Source: CANLBN01 sp050633525 | GTDB lineage: Bacteria > Pseudomonadota > Gammaproteobacteria > Pseudomonadales > Cellvibrionaceae | Direction: 5' to 3' | Assembly: GCA_050633525.1 (NCBI GenBank) | Contig: JBOEGR010000014.1 | Coordinates: 1-64,000, forward strand | DNA length: 64,000 nucleotides | Part shown: positions 1 to 7,734 of the stretch, piece by piece | How the letters are laid out: each line of letters begins with the position of its first letter | How positions within the stretch are numbered: position 1 is the first letter of the stretch | Translations under genes and position numbers: made by a program | Notes under the pieces: model-generated | What the model was told of the DNA's origin: nothing | Databases searched by the model: none | The model's input: only the letters and a program-made list of their open reading frames with translations

Positions 1-420
1 TACATTGGCGCTAGGGCGAATATGAAAGGTGTTGAGTAAGCGTTGTTCGGCCTCGTGCGCTACTTTAGGGTGGTAGATAAAGTGATTGTTGTTTTGGTCC
101 ACGCTGGTAATAAAGGGGGTAATGCCTTGGGATAAGGTTGCTTCCATAATGTGCACGGCTTCAGCAACGGTCAGTAAATTTTCTAGTGACAGTTGTTGCG
201 CTTTTGGGTCCCAAGTAATCACGCCATTACTGTAGATGTGAGGCAGGTGAAAACCATGGCCTTGAATAATCTCTTGCGCTGAGTGCAGTGTGCGCCCTGT
301 GGCGAGGGTATAGGCGATATCGTTATCGGCCATCAGCGCCAGTGTGTCTTTGGTGAAGCGAGATATTTGCGATGTATCGTTTAATAGGGTGCCGTCTAAA
401 TCAAAAACAATTAAATCCAT
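1..420 (-). CDS. HAD-family (Cof-type) phosphatase, partial
   Basis: The gene begins at the ATG whose complement ends at 420 and runs off the left edge of the window, so only the first 140 residues are visible. The N-terminus MDLIVFDLDGTLLND is HAD motif I (DxDGT, nucleophile and acid/base aspartates), followed by the TLATGRT-type motif II (here YTLATGRTLHSAQE) and an SNGV segment typical of Cof/YbhA-like sugar-phosphate or nucleotide phosphatases, which carry a C2 cap. These are cytoplasmic Mg-dependent phosphatases of broad specificity. The substrate cannot be told, and motifs III and IV lie outside the window. Confidence 0.88.
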   Translation of the reverse strand, partial: MDLIVFDLDGTLLNDTSQISRFTKDTLALMADNDIAYTLATGRTLHSAQEIIQGHGFHLPHIYSNGVITWDPKAQQLSLENLLTVAEAVHIMEATLSQGITPFITSVDQNNNHFIYHPKVAHEAEQRLLNTFHIRPSANV

Positions 421-546
421 GGAACTGAGATGCCTTAGTGTGTTGGTTAGCCGTTGGCCTTTGGGTAAATAGTAACGGTATTGGGCGCATAATGTTACTG
501 TTACTCAACATTAAATACGCCACGATTCATCAATTGGCTTATTCAC

Positions 547-819
547 TTAATTTTTCTTTGTATGCCGCTGTTGAATTTTATTGATTTCGTAGTCGAGGGC
601 GTCTCGTACAAGCAGTAATAGCCGAGTATATAACTCATTGGCAGGGCAGGGGCTGTCGTAGTGCCTGTGATGGCGTTGTTCGTTAAATGCAGAGAGGGTT
701 TTGGTTTTATCAATTTTGAGTATTTGTATGCGCGCAAGCATAGATTGAACATTCGCCAGTGTTTCCGCTGAGCATTCGTCGATCAGAGGGTTGGCTTGTT
801 CAAATAGTGGGTCGCTCAT
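547..819 (-). CDS. Small conserved-type hypothetical protein (90 aa)
   Basis: I do not recognise this protein. The start chosen is the ATG giving MSDPLFEQANPL, because it has an AAGGAC ribosome-binding sequence 9 nt upstream; an upstream start adding nine residues (MLKKKDGTT) would overlap that site. The protein is soluble-looking, predicted helical and charged, with no signal peptide, membrane segment or cysteine-rich motif. Its C-terminus is basic (QQRHTKKN). It stands alone between the HAD gene and the two-component operon. Confidence 0.6.
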   Translation of the reverse strand: MSDPLFEQANPLIDECSAETLANVQSMLARIQILKIDKTKTLSAFNEQRHHRHYDSPCPANELYTRLLLLVRDALDYEINKIQQRHTKKN

Positions 820-1078
820 GGTGGTACCGTCCTTTTTTTTCAGCAAAGTGTTTGTGGTAAAAACAATCGTTTTTTAACTTCGGTGAAAATATCGTCCTGA
901 TAATGGTGGCAAAGAATACTACGGTGAATGGAGGTGTCAACGGCTTGTTTAAGCGGAATCGCTAAGACTGGGTTATTTTGTTGAATAAGGTGACATGATA
1001 TCGTTTTTATTGTTTGTCTCCCCTTTATTTGTATGATGTAAAAACAGTATTGCGGGAAGAAATAGCAGTTTAATCTGT

Positions 1079-2353
1079 CTAGGCCTTATTAAAATGCAGG
1101 CTGATCGATGCCCCGCCTAAGGTGTCTGACGTTGCAATATCAAGCTCTGAGTCAAACCAATTGCTAATGCGCTCGGCAATAGCAAGGCCCATGCCATGCC
1201 CTTTTATTGCCTGCTCACCGCGCCAGAAAGGTTTTGTTACTTTTTCTATTTCGTCTTTAGGAATGCCTTTTCCGTCGTCTTCTATTGATATGGATATTTT
1301 ATTTTCAGATGTCAGTGCACGAATATTAACGCTGCTTTTTGCGTGATTCATTGCATTGGTCATGATGTTGTTCAGTAGCATTGCAAGATATCGTGGGTCT
1401 GCATGAATATTTAAAGGCGCATTGGGAAGTAATACATTTACATTAATGTTTGGACTGTCAATGTCGTAAAAAAGATCCGATATAAATGTATTGAGTTCGA
1501 TTTTTTCTTTTTCTATTTTAATGTTGGCATTGTCTAGATTAGCGTATTGTAATAAAGTTTCAATTAAGGACTGCATCTCGTTCAGGTCTTTATTGATTCT
1601 CTTTATATACTTTTTTCTTGCCTCTTCGTCAGTTGCTTCTTCTAATACGTCAATGCCGAAACGTAAGCGTGTCAGCGGTGTTTTTAAATCATGAGAAACG
1701 GCGCTGCTGAGTAATTTGTTATCATCGATCAAGTTTTTAATGCGGTCGGCCATTCGGTTAAATTCATTTTCTATATCTGAGGTGTAAGATATTTTGCTCA
1801 GTCTTACACGAGAGGATAAGTCTCCATTACCAAATTTGTTGGCTACTTTTTTTAATATAGATAATCTTCTAATCAAAGGGTAAAGCCAAGCAAGCAATAT
1901 AATGATGATCACCAGATAAAACATCAGGGTCATTGTAATATGCAGCCAAGACGGTTGTTTTGTCGCATCAATGTCTGGCAGTAGTATTGTCATTATTAAA
2001 TCAGATTGTGGCATGTAAATATGCAGTGATACCTCACCTTCGGATTCTAATAATAAGGGCTCGTTTTTTTCAAAAATCTTTTTAAGATTGTCGGGTAGGG
2101 GGAAGTCAGATTTTTTTTGAAAAGTAATAGCGATGTTATTTTGTTCTTCCCAATATTGGATAAGTTCATCTTTGCCGCTTGCTTGGTCTAAACTAAGCGC
2201 AATAACCTTGCCTAGTTTTTTGTAGGCATCGAATTCATCTTTGATCTTTTCGCTGGGATGGTCGATACGGGAATAGATTTCACTGATAAACCATCCGGTG
2301 CCTATGACAGAAGCAATAACAACTAATATTAATGATAGTGTTAGGTGTTTCAT
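1079..2353 (-). CDS. Two-component sensor histidine kinase, RstB-like
   Basis: This is an inner-membrane sensor kinase of 424 residues. There is a transmembrane helix at about residues 4-24, a periplasmic sensor region of about 120 residues, a second helix at about 140-160, and a HAMP linker (FGNGDLSSRVRLSK). The H-box SHDLKTPLTRLRFG carries the phospho-accepting His. The HATPase domain shows an N-box (LNNIMTNAMNHA), a G1 box (EDDGKGIP) and a G2 box (GHGMGLAIA). The gene lies 9 nt downstream of the OmpR-type regulator, so the pair is co-transcribed. The layout (DUF3019 and MipA upstream) and the 'FGNGDL' linker resemble RstB/CpxA-type kinases. The stimulus is unknown. Confidence 0.9.
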   Translation of the reverse strand: MKHLTLSLILVVIASVIGTGWFISEIYSRIDHPSEKIKDEFDAYKKLGKVIALSLDQASGKDELIQYWEEQNNIAITFQKKSDFPLPDNLKKIFEKNEPLLLESEGEVSLHIYMPQSDLIMTILLPDIDATKQPSWLHITMTLMFYLVIIIILLAWLYPLIRRLSILKKVANKFGNGDLSSRVRLSKISYTSDIENEFNRMADRIKNLIDDNKLLSSAVSHDLKTPLTRLRFGIDVLEEATDEEARKKYIKRINKDLNEMQSLIETLLQYANLDNANIKIEKEKIELNTFISDLFYDIDSPNINVNVLLPNAPLNIHADPRYLAMLLNNIMTNAMNHAKSSVNIRALTSENKISISIEDDGKGIPKDEIEKVTKPFWRGEQAIKGHGMGLAIAERISNWFDSELDIATSDTLGGASISLHFNKA

Positions 2354-2362
2354 CTGTTATCG

Positions 2363-3049
2363 TTACCAAGCATCGCCAACAAATAAGTAACCTTTTCCCC
2401 ATATGGTTTTGATTTTATAAGGTTTCTCGGAGGAGTCGTTTAGTTTTTTGCGTAAGCGTGAAATTCGAATATCAACGGATCGATCAAAGCCATCGTAAGC
2501 GAAACCGCGCAATTGGCTCACTAGGTCATTGCGGCTCATGACTTCACCTGCTTGAGAGGCTAGCAACCAAAGAACGTCAAATTCATTCGATGATAATGAG
2601 ACGGTTTCGCCTTCAACGGTGACGGTTTTGGATGTCGAGTCTATGTGCAGGCCGCCAAATATTAGTGTGCTTAGTTTTTGCTCTTCTATATTTCCGCGCC
2701 TTAATAAGGCTTTTACTCTCGCTAACATGACTCGTAATTTAACCGGCTTGTTGATGTAATCATCTGCGCCTAGCTCTAGGGCCAGTATCTCATCAGTTTC
2801 TTCATTGCACGCTGTCATAACGAGGATAGGCCCATGGAAAAAAGCGCGTACTTCTTTGCATACATCAAAGCCATTTTTATGAGGGAGCATAATATCCAGT
2901 AACACTAAATCGGGTTTGTCTTCTTTTATCAATTCAACCGCAGTGTCCCCTCGATTAGCTACGCTAACTTGGTATTCGTGATGGCTTAGGTAATCACTAA
3001 TCCATTCGGCAATGGATGCATCATCCTCAACAACCAGTATGTGTTCCAC
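2363..3049 (-). CDS. OmpR/PhoB-family response regulator, RstA-like
   Basis: A DNA-binding response regulator of 228 residues. The receiver domain has the acidic pocket (VVEDD), the phospho-acceptor Asp in LLDIMLP, and the conserved Lys in INKPVK. The C-terminal winged helix ends with the typical IKTIWGKGYLFV. I chose the GTG start (VEHILVVEDD) because it sits just after the stop of the DUF3019 gene with GGAGA upstream; the longer TTG start would put that Shine-Dalgarno inside the coding region. It is in an operon with its kinase downstream and DUF3019 and MipA genes upstream, so it probably controls the MipA porin and itself. An RstA-box-like sequence upstream of mipA fits this. Confidence 0.92.
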   Translation of the reverse strand: MEHILVVEDDASIAEWISDYLSHHEYQVSVANRGDTAVELIKEDKPDLVLLDIMLPHKNGFDVCKEVRAFFHGPILVMTACNEETDEILALELGADDYINKPVKLRVMLARVKALLRRGNIEEQKLSTLIFGGLHIDSTSKTVTVEGETVSLSSNEFDVLWLLASQAGEVMSRNDLVSQLRGFAYDGFDRSVDIRISRLRKKLNDSSEKPYKIKTIWGKGYLFVGDAW

Positions 3050-3051
3050 GA

Positions 3052-3444
3052 TTAAAATAGTCTCCAATTGCGGCTATTCTTACGGTTGGATTTGTATACG
3101 TTAGCCACTTTGACTTTGACTTCAGCCATTTTTTGCTTTTTGTCGCGGGTAAAAATAGCGTAAGTAATACTTTGTTCGGATTCGAATTCATATTTTTGGG
3201 TATGTTTTTGATTTCCTTGCCAGCAGAACAAGGGCTCGGATACCTCTTGATTAAATAAACAGTACTCTCCTATTTCTGGCGTTGTCCAATTAAAACTCAG
3301 TGTTTGGTAGCAGGCTTGCCCTTGATAGAGTGTAATGCAGCGATCAGGTTTAACGGTAAGCTTGACCACTGCGTTATCCGCAAACAAGCTATTCGCAAAA
3401 AGAGAGAACAATATGATAGTGATGACTCTAAAAACTAAAACCAT
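3052..3444 (-). CDS. DUF3019 family periplasmic protein
   Basis: A 130-residue secreted protein with a signal peptide (hydrophobic residues about 5-20, cleavage near FADNA). Four cysteines in the mature part (RCITLY, QACYQ, YCLF, LFCW) could form two disulfides. The sequence matches the DUF3019 family as I recall it; its members are usually found, as here, between a MipA/OmpV porin gene and an RstA-type regulator. No biochemical function is established. It ends 2 nt before the regulator's GTG start, so translational coupling is likely. A role as a periplasmic accessory or signal sensor for the kinase is only inference from gene order. Confidence 0.8.
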   Translation of the reverse strand: MVLVFRVITIILFSLFANSLFADNAVVKLTVKPDRCITLYQGQACYQTLSFNWTTPEIGEYCLFNQEVSEPLFCWQGNQKHTQKYEFESEQSITYAIFTRDKKQKMAEVKVKVANVYKSNRKNSRNWRLF

Positions 3445-3462
3445 ATTCTTTTATTATTCCTG

Positions 3463-4314
3463 CTAAAAAACATAGTTTATGGAGGTGAAAATAAGGGTGC
3501 TGTCATTACCGTCGGTGAGCGGACTATCTTGTACACCATTAGAAAAACGAGTGTACCGAGCGGTAGAGCTAAAAACAAAATGTTCACTAATGGGGTAGCT
3601 AAGGCCAAGTTCTGCTGTGTAGGCCATAGTGGAGCCAACATTATATTCTGGGAAGCGGGTAGTGGCTTGGCTTTCTGACACCCCATACCAATAGCGACTT
3701 GTTTTTGCCGATGCGTAATCGGCACTAATGACGCCATGAAAATTCCAGTTTCTGTGTTGCCAATTTTGTCCTAAGCGCAGTGTACTAACGATACCGTTAT
3801 TGTCGTAAATATCACTGACTAAACGATATTGAAGAATGGTATTGCCAAAATACCCTGTTGCTCTAAATCCGGCGCCGGCATAAAAGGTATCTCGGTCTAT
3901 TAATGCATTATTGCGTTGCGATTCGGATAATTCGGAATAATTCTCGTCACCATCTTCATTCAATACGCCATTAATACTGGCGCCTAATATGTCCACTGCC
4001 CATCGTTGGTTATTCCATAGGTGGTAGCCTAGATTGAAGCCATCCAGTGTTCCTTGAGACATCTCAAGGAATAGGCCCTTATAGCGATAAGAGCCGCCTA
4101 CAGATAAAAAGGCGACTGCGCCATCAAAGTTATCAGAAACAGACAGCCGTGAGTCATTGACATACGCTAGGCCTAGCCCAATCTCAAAGTAGCCCCCATT
4201 GCTGGTGTCGGGGCCGTCGGCAGCTTGGCGTATATCGGTAGCAATATCAGCGGCAAAAATGTGCTGGGTGCATGTGAGTATGACTCCCAATAAGACTAAA
4301 AATAGATTTTTCAT
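3463..4314 (-). CDS. MipA/OmpV family outer membrane protein
   Basis: The protein has a signal peptide (MKNLFLVLLGVILTCTQHIFA) followed by a beta-strand-rich region with alternating hydrophobic residues. It ends in FTSINYVF, a C-terminal aromatic residue as recognised by the BAM machinery. Length (283 aa) and the GGYFEIGLGLAYVNDSRLS opening fit MipA/OmpV proteins, outer-membrane barrels linked to murein-enzyme scaffolding (MipA) or osmolarity/antimicrobial response (OmpV). The start is the ATG with GAGGA 8 nt upstream, not the TTG five codons earlier. It is the first gene of an operon with DUF3019 and the RstA/RstB-like pair. A second family member lies at 53327-54151. Confidence 0.88.
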   Translation of the reverse strand: MKNLFLVLLGVILTCTQHIFAADIATDIRQAADGPDTSNGGYFEIGLGLAYVNDSRLSVSDNFDGAVAFLSVGGSYRYKGLFLEMSQGTLDGFNLGYHLWNNQRWAVDILGASINGVLNEDGDENYSELSESQRNNALIDRDTFYAGAGFRATGYFGNTILQYRLVSDIYDNNGIVSTLRLGQNWQHRNWNFHGVISADYASAKTSRYWYGVSESQATTRFPEYNVGSTMAYTAELGLSYPISEHFVFSSTARYTRFSNGVQDSPLTDGNDSTLIFTSINYVF

Positions 4315-4390
4315 TACATTATTCCTCAAGACTAGATTTGCACATTACACTAGCCAGTGAGCCATTAAGCTGTATTTATATGTGTAAAGC

Positions 4391-4404
4391 TGTAACAACT
4401 TGTA
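4391..4404 (-). promoter_or_regulatory. RstA-box-like site upstream of mipA
   Basis: On the minus strand the sequence TACAAGTTGTTACA differs at one defined position from the RstA box reported for E. coli (TACATNTNGTTACA). Further TACA steps follow at 4383-4386 and 4371-4374, as OmpR-type dimers often bind repeated half sites. It lies about 80 nt upstream of the mipA ATG in the operon that encodes an RstA-like regulator. The assignment is an inference from motif and context. Confidence 0.45.
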
Positions 4405-4563
4405 TCCATATTAAGGGTGATGGATTTTGGGTCATTACTCAACGTTTTTATGAGAATATAAGACCTAGCTCTTACGGGATCATTTTTATTGTGTGATATG
4501 GTATTGTTGAATTACCTATAAAACAAAAACCTCAAGCAATCTTAATTTAGGCATAAGTTCACT

Positions 4564-5253
4564 ATGTTAGACCAGTTAAAGCAGCAGCTTGTTGAGTCGC
4601 TCGATGATAATAAGCTAGACAACGACGAAAAAAGCCATTTTTATGAAGTGATGACTTCTCTGACAGGCGATCAAAAACGTTATGTGCGTAACCAAGCGTT
4701 TGATTTGGCGCGAGACAAGGTGGGGCTATTGGGTGATGATAGCGCTCAAATTATGCGGGTGATGGGATGGTTGGAGCGTGTGGTCAAGTTGGTCGATAAG
4801 AGTTTGCAGCAGGCTACAATTTCTAGCCGATCATATTTTAGCCCAGGCCGCGATTGTCGTGATGGCATTTTGTATTTATTAACAAGGGCTCGTCAGCGTA
4901 TTGATATTTGTGTGTTTACTATTTCGGATGATCGCATTACCCAGTCGATTATCGATGCGCATGACAAGCAGGTTCCGGTCAGGGTTCTTACGGATAACGA
5001 TAAAGCCAATGACCGTGGTAGTGATGTATATCGCTTGCAGGATTATGGCATTCCCGTGGTGATGGATACCTCACCTAGTCATATGCACCATAAGTTTGCC
5101 TTGGTCGATGATTACCTGCTTAATGGTAGCTTTAACTGGACTCGCAGCGCCTCTGAGCGTAACCAGGAAAATATTGTGATTAGTGATAACCCCACCTTAA
5201 TACGCGATTTCGATCGTACCTTTAATGAATTATGGGCTGCTTTCTCGCAATAG
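4564..5253 (+). CDS. Phospholipase D-like (HKD) nuclease/hydrolase
   Basis: A 229-residue protein. Residues about 1-85 are a helical domain I do not recognise (MLDQLKQQLVESLDD...). The C-terminal part, from about residue 90, is a single PLD domain. It contains CVFTISDDRIT, then the HKD motif HHKFALVDD followed by NGSFNWTRSA and ENIV, as in the Nuc endonuclease / mitochondrial cardiolipin hydrolase group. Such single-HKD enzymes act as dimers on phosphodiester bonds of DNA, RNA or phospholipid. No signal peptide is present, so it is probably cytoplasmic. It is transcribed alone, divergently from the mipA operon. The substrate is not predictable. Confidence 0.85.
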   Translation: MLDQLKQQLVESLDDNKLDNDEKSHFYEVMTSLTGDQKRYVRNQAFDLARDKVGLLGDDSAQIMRVMGWLERVVKLVDKSLQQATISSRSYFSPGRDCRDGILYLLTRARQRIDICVFTISDDRITQSIIDAHDKQVPVRVLTDNDKANDRGSDVYRLQDYGIPVVMDTSPSHMHHKFALVDDYLLNGSFNWTRSASERNQENIVISDNPTLIRDFDRTFNELWAAFSQ

Positions 5254-5344
5254 CGTTCACTATTGGTGGGGGTGTTATCTCCCCGCCTTAAGCGTTCCCG
5301 CCGTATATATCACTTAGGTCTCACTTTCGGTTTCTTCATTCTAA

Positions 5345-5372
5345 ATCTATATCAAAAAATTTTGATATAGAT
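5345..5372. promoter_or_regulatory. 28-nt inverted repeat operator, probable SahR-like binding site
   Basis: Two 13-nt arms (ATCTATATCAAAA and its exact complement) are separated by AA. The repeat covers the -35 element of the promoter that drives the ArsR-methyltransferase gene starting at 5399. ArsR-family regulators bind such palindromes as dimers and repress by occluding RNA polymerase, so autoregulation is the simplest reading. Confidence 0.8.
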
Positions 5373-5390
5373 CTTATCCCCTGATATAGT
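5362..5390 (+). promoter_or_regulatory. Sigma-70 promoter of the SahR-like gene
   Basis: TTGATA (5362-5367) and TATAGT (5385-5390) are separated by exactly 17 nt, close to the sigma-70 consensus. The predicted transcription start, about 7 nt after the -10, falls at about 5397. The first in-frame ATG is at 5399, so the mRNA would be leaderless or nearly so. Confidence 0.7.
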
Positions 5391-5398
5391 GCCTCACC

Positions 5399-6361
5399 AT
5401 GATCGACTCAACTCTGTCTTTTGGTGATGTCTCTGCTTTAAATAAGGCAGCTGGTGAGCCACTACGTTTAGAAATTTTGCGTGTACTCGCCCAAGACTCC
5501 TACGGTGTATTGGAGTTGTGCGAGGTGTTTCAGCACAAGCAGTCGGGCATGAGCCATCACTTAAAGGTGTTGGCCGAGGCCGGTTTGGTGGCTAAGCGCC
5601 GCGAAGGCAACTCTATTTTTTATAGCCGTGCCTTGCCCAATTATGCTGATGAGTTGGGTGCTCTGCACCAGCAGTTGTGTGCAACCGTCGACTCTATTGC
5701 GATTTCGCGCATGGTGGCTAAGCGCCTCAAGCAGGTTCAAGAAGAGCGAGTCAGTCAGTCACAGCAGTTTTTTGTGCAGCAATCGGATAAGTTCAAAGAG
5801 CAACAAGACTTAATTGCCGAGTACCCCGTATATGGCGAGGCGATTACAGAATTGCTCGATAAAACAGTCTTACCCAAGCAGGATTTAGTGATCGAAGTGG
5901 GGCCGGGTGCTGGAGAATGTTTGCCGGTGTTAGCGCATCGGTTTGAACGAGTTATAGCCTTGGATAATGCGCCGACGATGTTAGAAAAAGCAAGGCAACA
6001 TTGCCGCCAAGAAAAGGTAGGCAATATTGAGTTTGTGAATGGCGATACGAAAGCATTGAGTGACCAAAAAAATAAGGTGGATTGTGTGCTGATGAATATG
6101 GTGTTGCATCACACCCCATCGCCAGCCGATATTTTTTTGGATGTTGCGGCTTGTTTAAAACCGCAAGGTGCCCTGCTTATTACCGATTTATGTCGTCATG
6201 ATCAGGACTGGGCAAAGTCAGCCTGTGGTGATCTTTGGTTGGGTTTTGATGCGGAAGAATTAAAGCACTGGGCTGGTCTGGCCGGCTTAAGGCAGGGGCA
6301 CAGTAGCTACCTTGCTTTACGTAATGGTTTTCAAATACAGCTACAACAATTTTTTAAGTAA
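5399..6361 (+). CDS. sahR: ArsR-family regulator fused to SAM-dependent methyltransferase domain (SahR-like)
   Basis: The 320-residue protein has an ArsR winged helix at about 10-90 (LRLEILRVLAQ, then the recognition helix QSGMSHHLKVLAEAGLV and wing REGNSIFYS). A class-I methyltransferase domain follows from about residue 150, with the SAM-binding motif VEVGPGAGECLPVL and DxL/MxMVLHH. This fusion architecture next to metK, ahcY and metF matches SahR, a described proteobacterial repressor of SAM-cycle genes that senses S-adenosylhomocysteine. That identity is inferred from architecture and neighbourhood. A perfect palindrome over its own -35 element suggests autoregulation. No Shine-Dalgarno is visible before the ATG (leaderless start). 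Confidence 0.85.
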   Translation: MIDSTLSFGDVSALNKAAGEPLRLEILRVLAQDSYGVLELCEVFQHKQSGMSHHLKVLAEAGLVAKRREGNSIFYSRALPNYADELGALHQQLCATVDSIAISRMVAKRLKQVQEERVSQSQQFFVQQSDKFKEQQDLIAEYPVYGEAITELLDKTVLPKQDLVIEVGPGAGECLPVLAHRFERVIALDNAPTMLEKARQHCRQEKVGNIEFVNGDTKALSDQKNKVDCVLMNMVLHHTPSPADIFLDVAACLKPQGALLITDLCRHDQDWAKSACGDLWLGFDAEELKHWAGLAGLRQGHSSYLALRNGFQIQLQQFFK

Positions 6362-6394
6362 TATTTTTTAACTCAATATTTTTTAAGTAATATT
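6350..6394 (+). repeat. 29-nt-period AT-rich direct duplication at the end of sahR
   Basis: The 16-nt sequence TTTTTTAAGTAATATT occurs at 6350-6365 and again at 6379-6394, each followed by a degenerate TCAATA. The first copy includes the last codons and stop of the sahR-like gene, so this looks like a short tandem duplication of the gene end within the metK leader region. Confidence 0.6.
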
Positions 6395-6472
6395 AATTCA
6401 ATATCGCATCTATTCAAATGAGGCTTTTGTTATACCTCTCATAACGCGATAACACTATAGTGAGGAAAGTGC

Positions 6473-7627
6473 ATGTCTGAATATTCAGTATTTACATCGG
6501 AGTCTGTTTCCGAAGGTCATCCCGATAAAATGGCCGATCAAATATCCGATGCTGTTGTGGATGCAATGCTAAAGGACGACCCTAATTCGCGGGTCGCTGT
6601 TGAAACAATGGTGAAAACCGGCATGGTTGTATTGGCCGGCGAAGTGAGAACCTCCACTTATATTGAATTAGAAGATCTTGTGCGCCAAGTTGTGCTCGAT
6701 ATTGGCTACAATTCAAGTGATGTTGGTTTTGATGGCGCCTCTTGTTCTGTGCTTAATGCTATTGGTAAGCAATCGGTCGATATTGCGATGGGCGTTGATG
6801 AAGGTGATAACAAAGATCAAGGTGCGGGTGACCAAGGCTTAATGTTTGGTTATGCAACCAATGAAACGGATGTGTTAATGCCGGCGCCTATTTATTACTC
6901 GCATCGTTTAGTTGAGCGCCAAGCCAAGATGCGTAAAGAAAATGTGCTGCCTTGGTTACGCCCAGATGCAAAAAGCCAAGTGACGCTACGTTATGAAAAC
7001 GGTAAACCAATTGCAATCGATGCGGTTGTTTTATCAACCCAGCATGACGAAGGTATCTCATTAGATAATTTGCGCGAAGCGGTTTTGGAAGAAGTGATTA
7101 AGCCTGTATTACCAGCAGAATGGTTACATAAAGATACGCTTTTCCACATTAACCCGACAGGTAATTTTGTGATCGGTGGCCCTGTGGGTGATTGTGGTTT
7201 AACGGGTAGAAAAATTATTGTGGATACTTATGGCGGCATGGCGCGTCACGGTGGCGGTGCTTTCTCTGGTAAGGACCCATCAAAAGTGGATCGTTCGGCT
7301 GCGTATGCGGGCCGTTATGTGGCTAAAAATATTGTTGCTGCCGGTTTGGCTGACCGTTGTGAGATTCAAGTGTCTTATGCCATTGGTGTGTCAGAGCCGA
7401 CCTCTATTTCGATTAATACCTTTGGTACGGGTAAGTTATCTGATGCCGAAATTTCTACACTGGTCCGCGAGAACTTTGACTTACGTGCGGGTGGTTTAGT
7501 GGATATGTTAGACCTAAAACGACCTATTTATCAGCCGACAGCGGCCTACGGTCACTTTGGTCGAGAAGAAGAGAATTTTACTTGGGAAAAAACAGATAAA
7601 GTAGAGGCTTTGAAAAAGGCACTCTAG
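6473..7627 (+). CDS. metK: S-adenosylmethionine synthetase
   Basis: MetK makes S-adenosylmethionine from methionine and ATP in the cytoplasm, as a tetramer. The 384-residue length is that of the family. Signature segments are present: SEGHPDKMADQISDA near the N-terminus, the hexapeptide GAGDQGLMFGYA around residue 120, and the glycine-rich GGGAFSGKDPSKVDRSAAYA around 260. The start has GAGGAAAG just upstream. It is the first enzyme gene after the SahR-like regulator and precedes ahcY and metF, so the block covers synthesis, product recycling and methyl supply of the SAM cycle. No riboswitch of a known SAM class was recognised in the 111-nt leader. Confidence 0.97.
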   Translation: MSEYSVFTSESVSEGHPDKMADQISDAVVDAMLKDDPNSRVAVETMVKTGMVVLAGEVRTSTYIELEDLVRQVVLDIGYNSSDVGFDGASCSVLNAIGKQSVDIAMGVDEGDNKDQGAGDQGLMFGYATNETDVLMPAPIYYSHRLVERQAKMRKENVLPWLRPDAKSQVTLRYENGKPIAIDAVVLSTQHDEGISLDNLREAVLEEVIKPVLPAEWLHKDTLFHINPTGNFVIGGPVGDCGLTGRKIIVDTYGGMARHGGGAFSGKDPSKVDRSAAYAGRYVAKNIVAAGLADRCEIQVSYAIGVSEPTSISINTFGTGKLSDAEISTLVRENFDLRAGGLVDMLDLKRPIYQPTAAYGHFGREEENFTWEKTDKVEALKKAL

Positions 7628-7734
7628 GTTGCAAGAAAGAGACACGCTAAAAACGTAAAGAAATTGATTGCGTTAACGATATGTAATGGTTTGCTTGTAA
7701 ATACTAGCGCCCAAAAAATACTAGAGGAAACATC

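Noticed and set aside
6362..6472. SAM riboswitch in the metK leader
   Set aside because: Small pairings (GAGG/CCTC, GTTAT/ATAAC) exist, but no SAM-I to SAM-VI core motif is recognisable; regulation by the SahR-like protein is more likely.
7628..7734. SAH riboswitch upstream of ahcY
   Set aside because: The region has no GAGGAGCG-type core or the long paired structure of the SAH riboswitch; only short ATACTAG repeats are seen.
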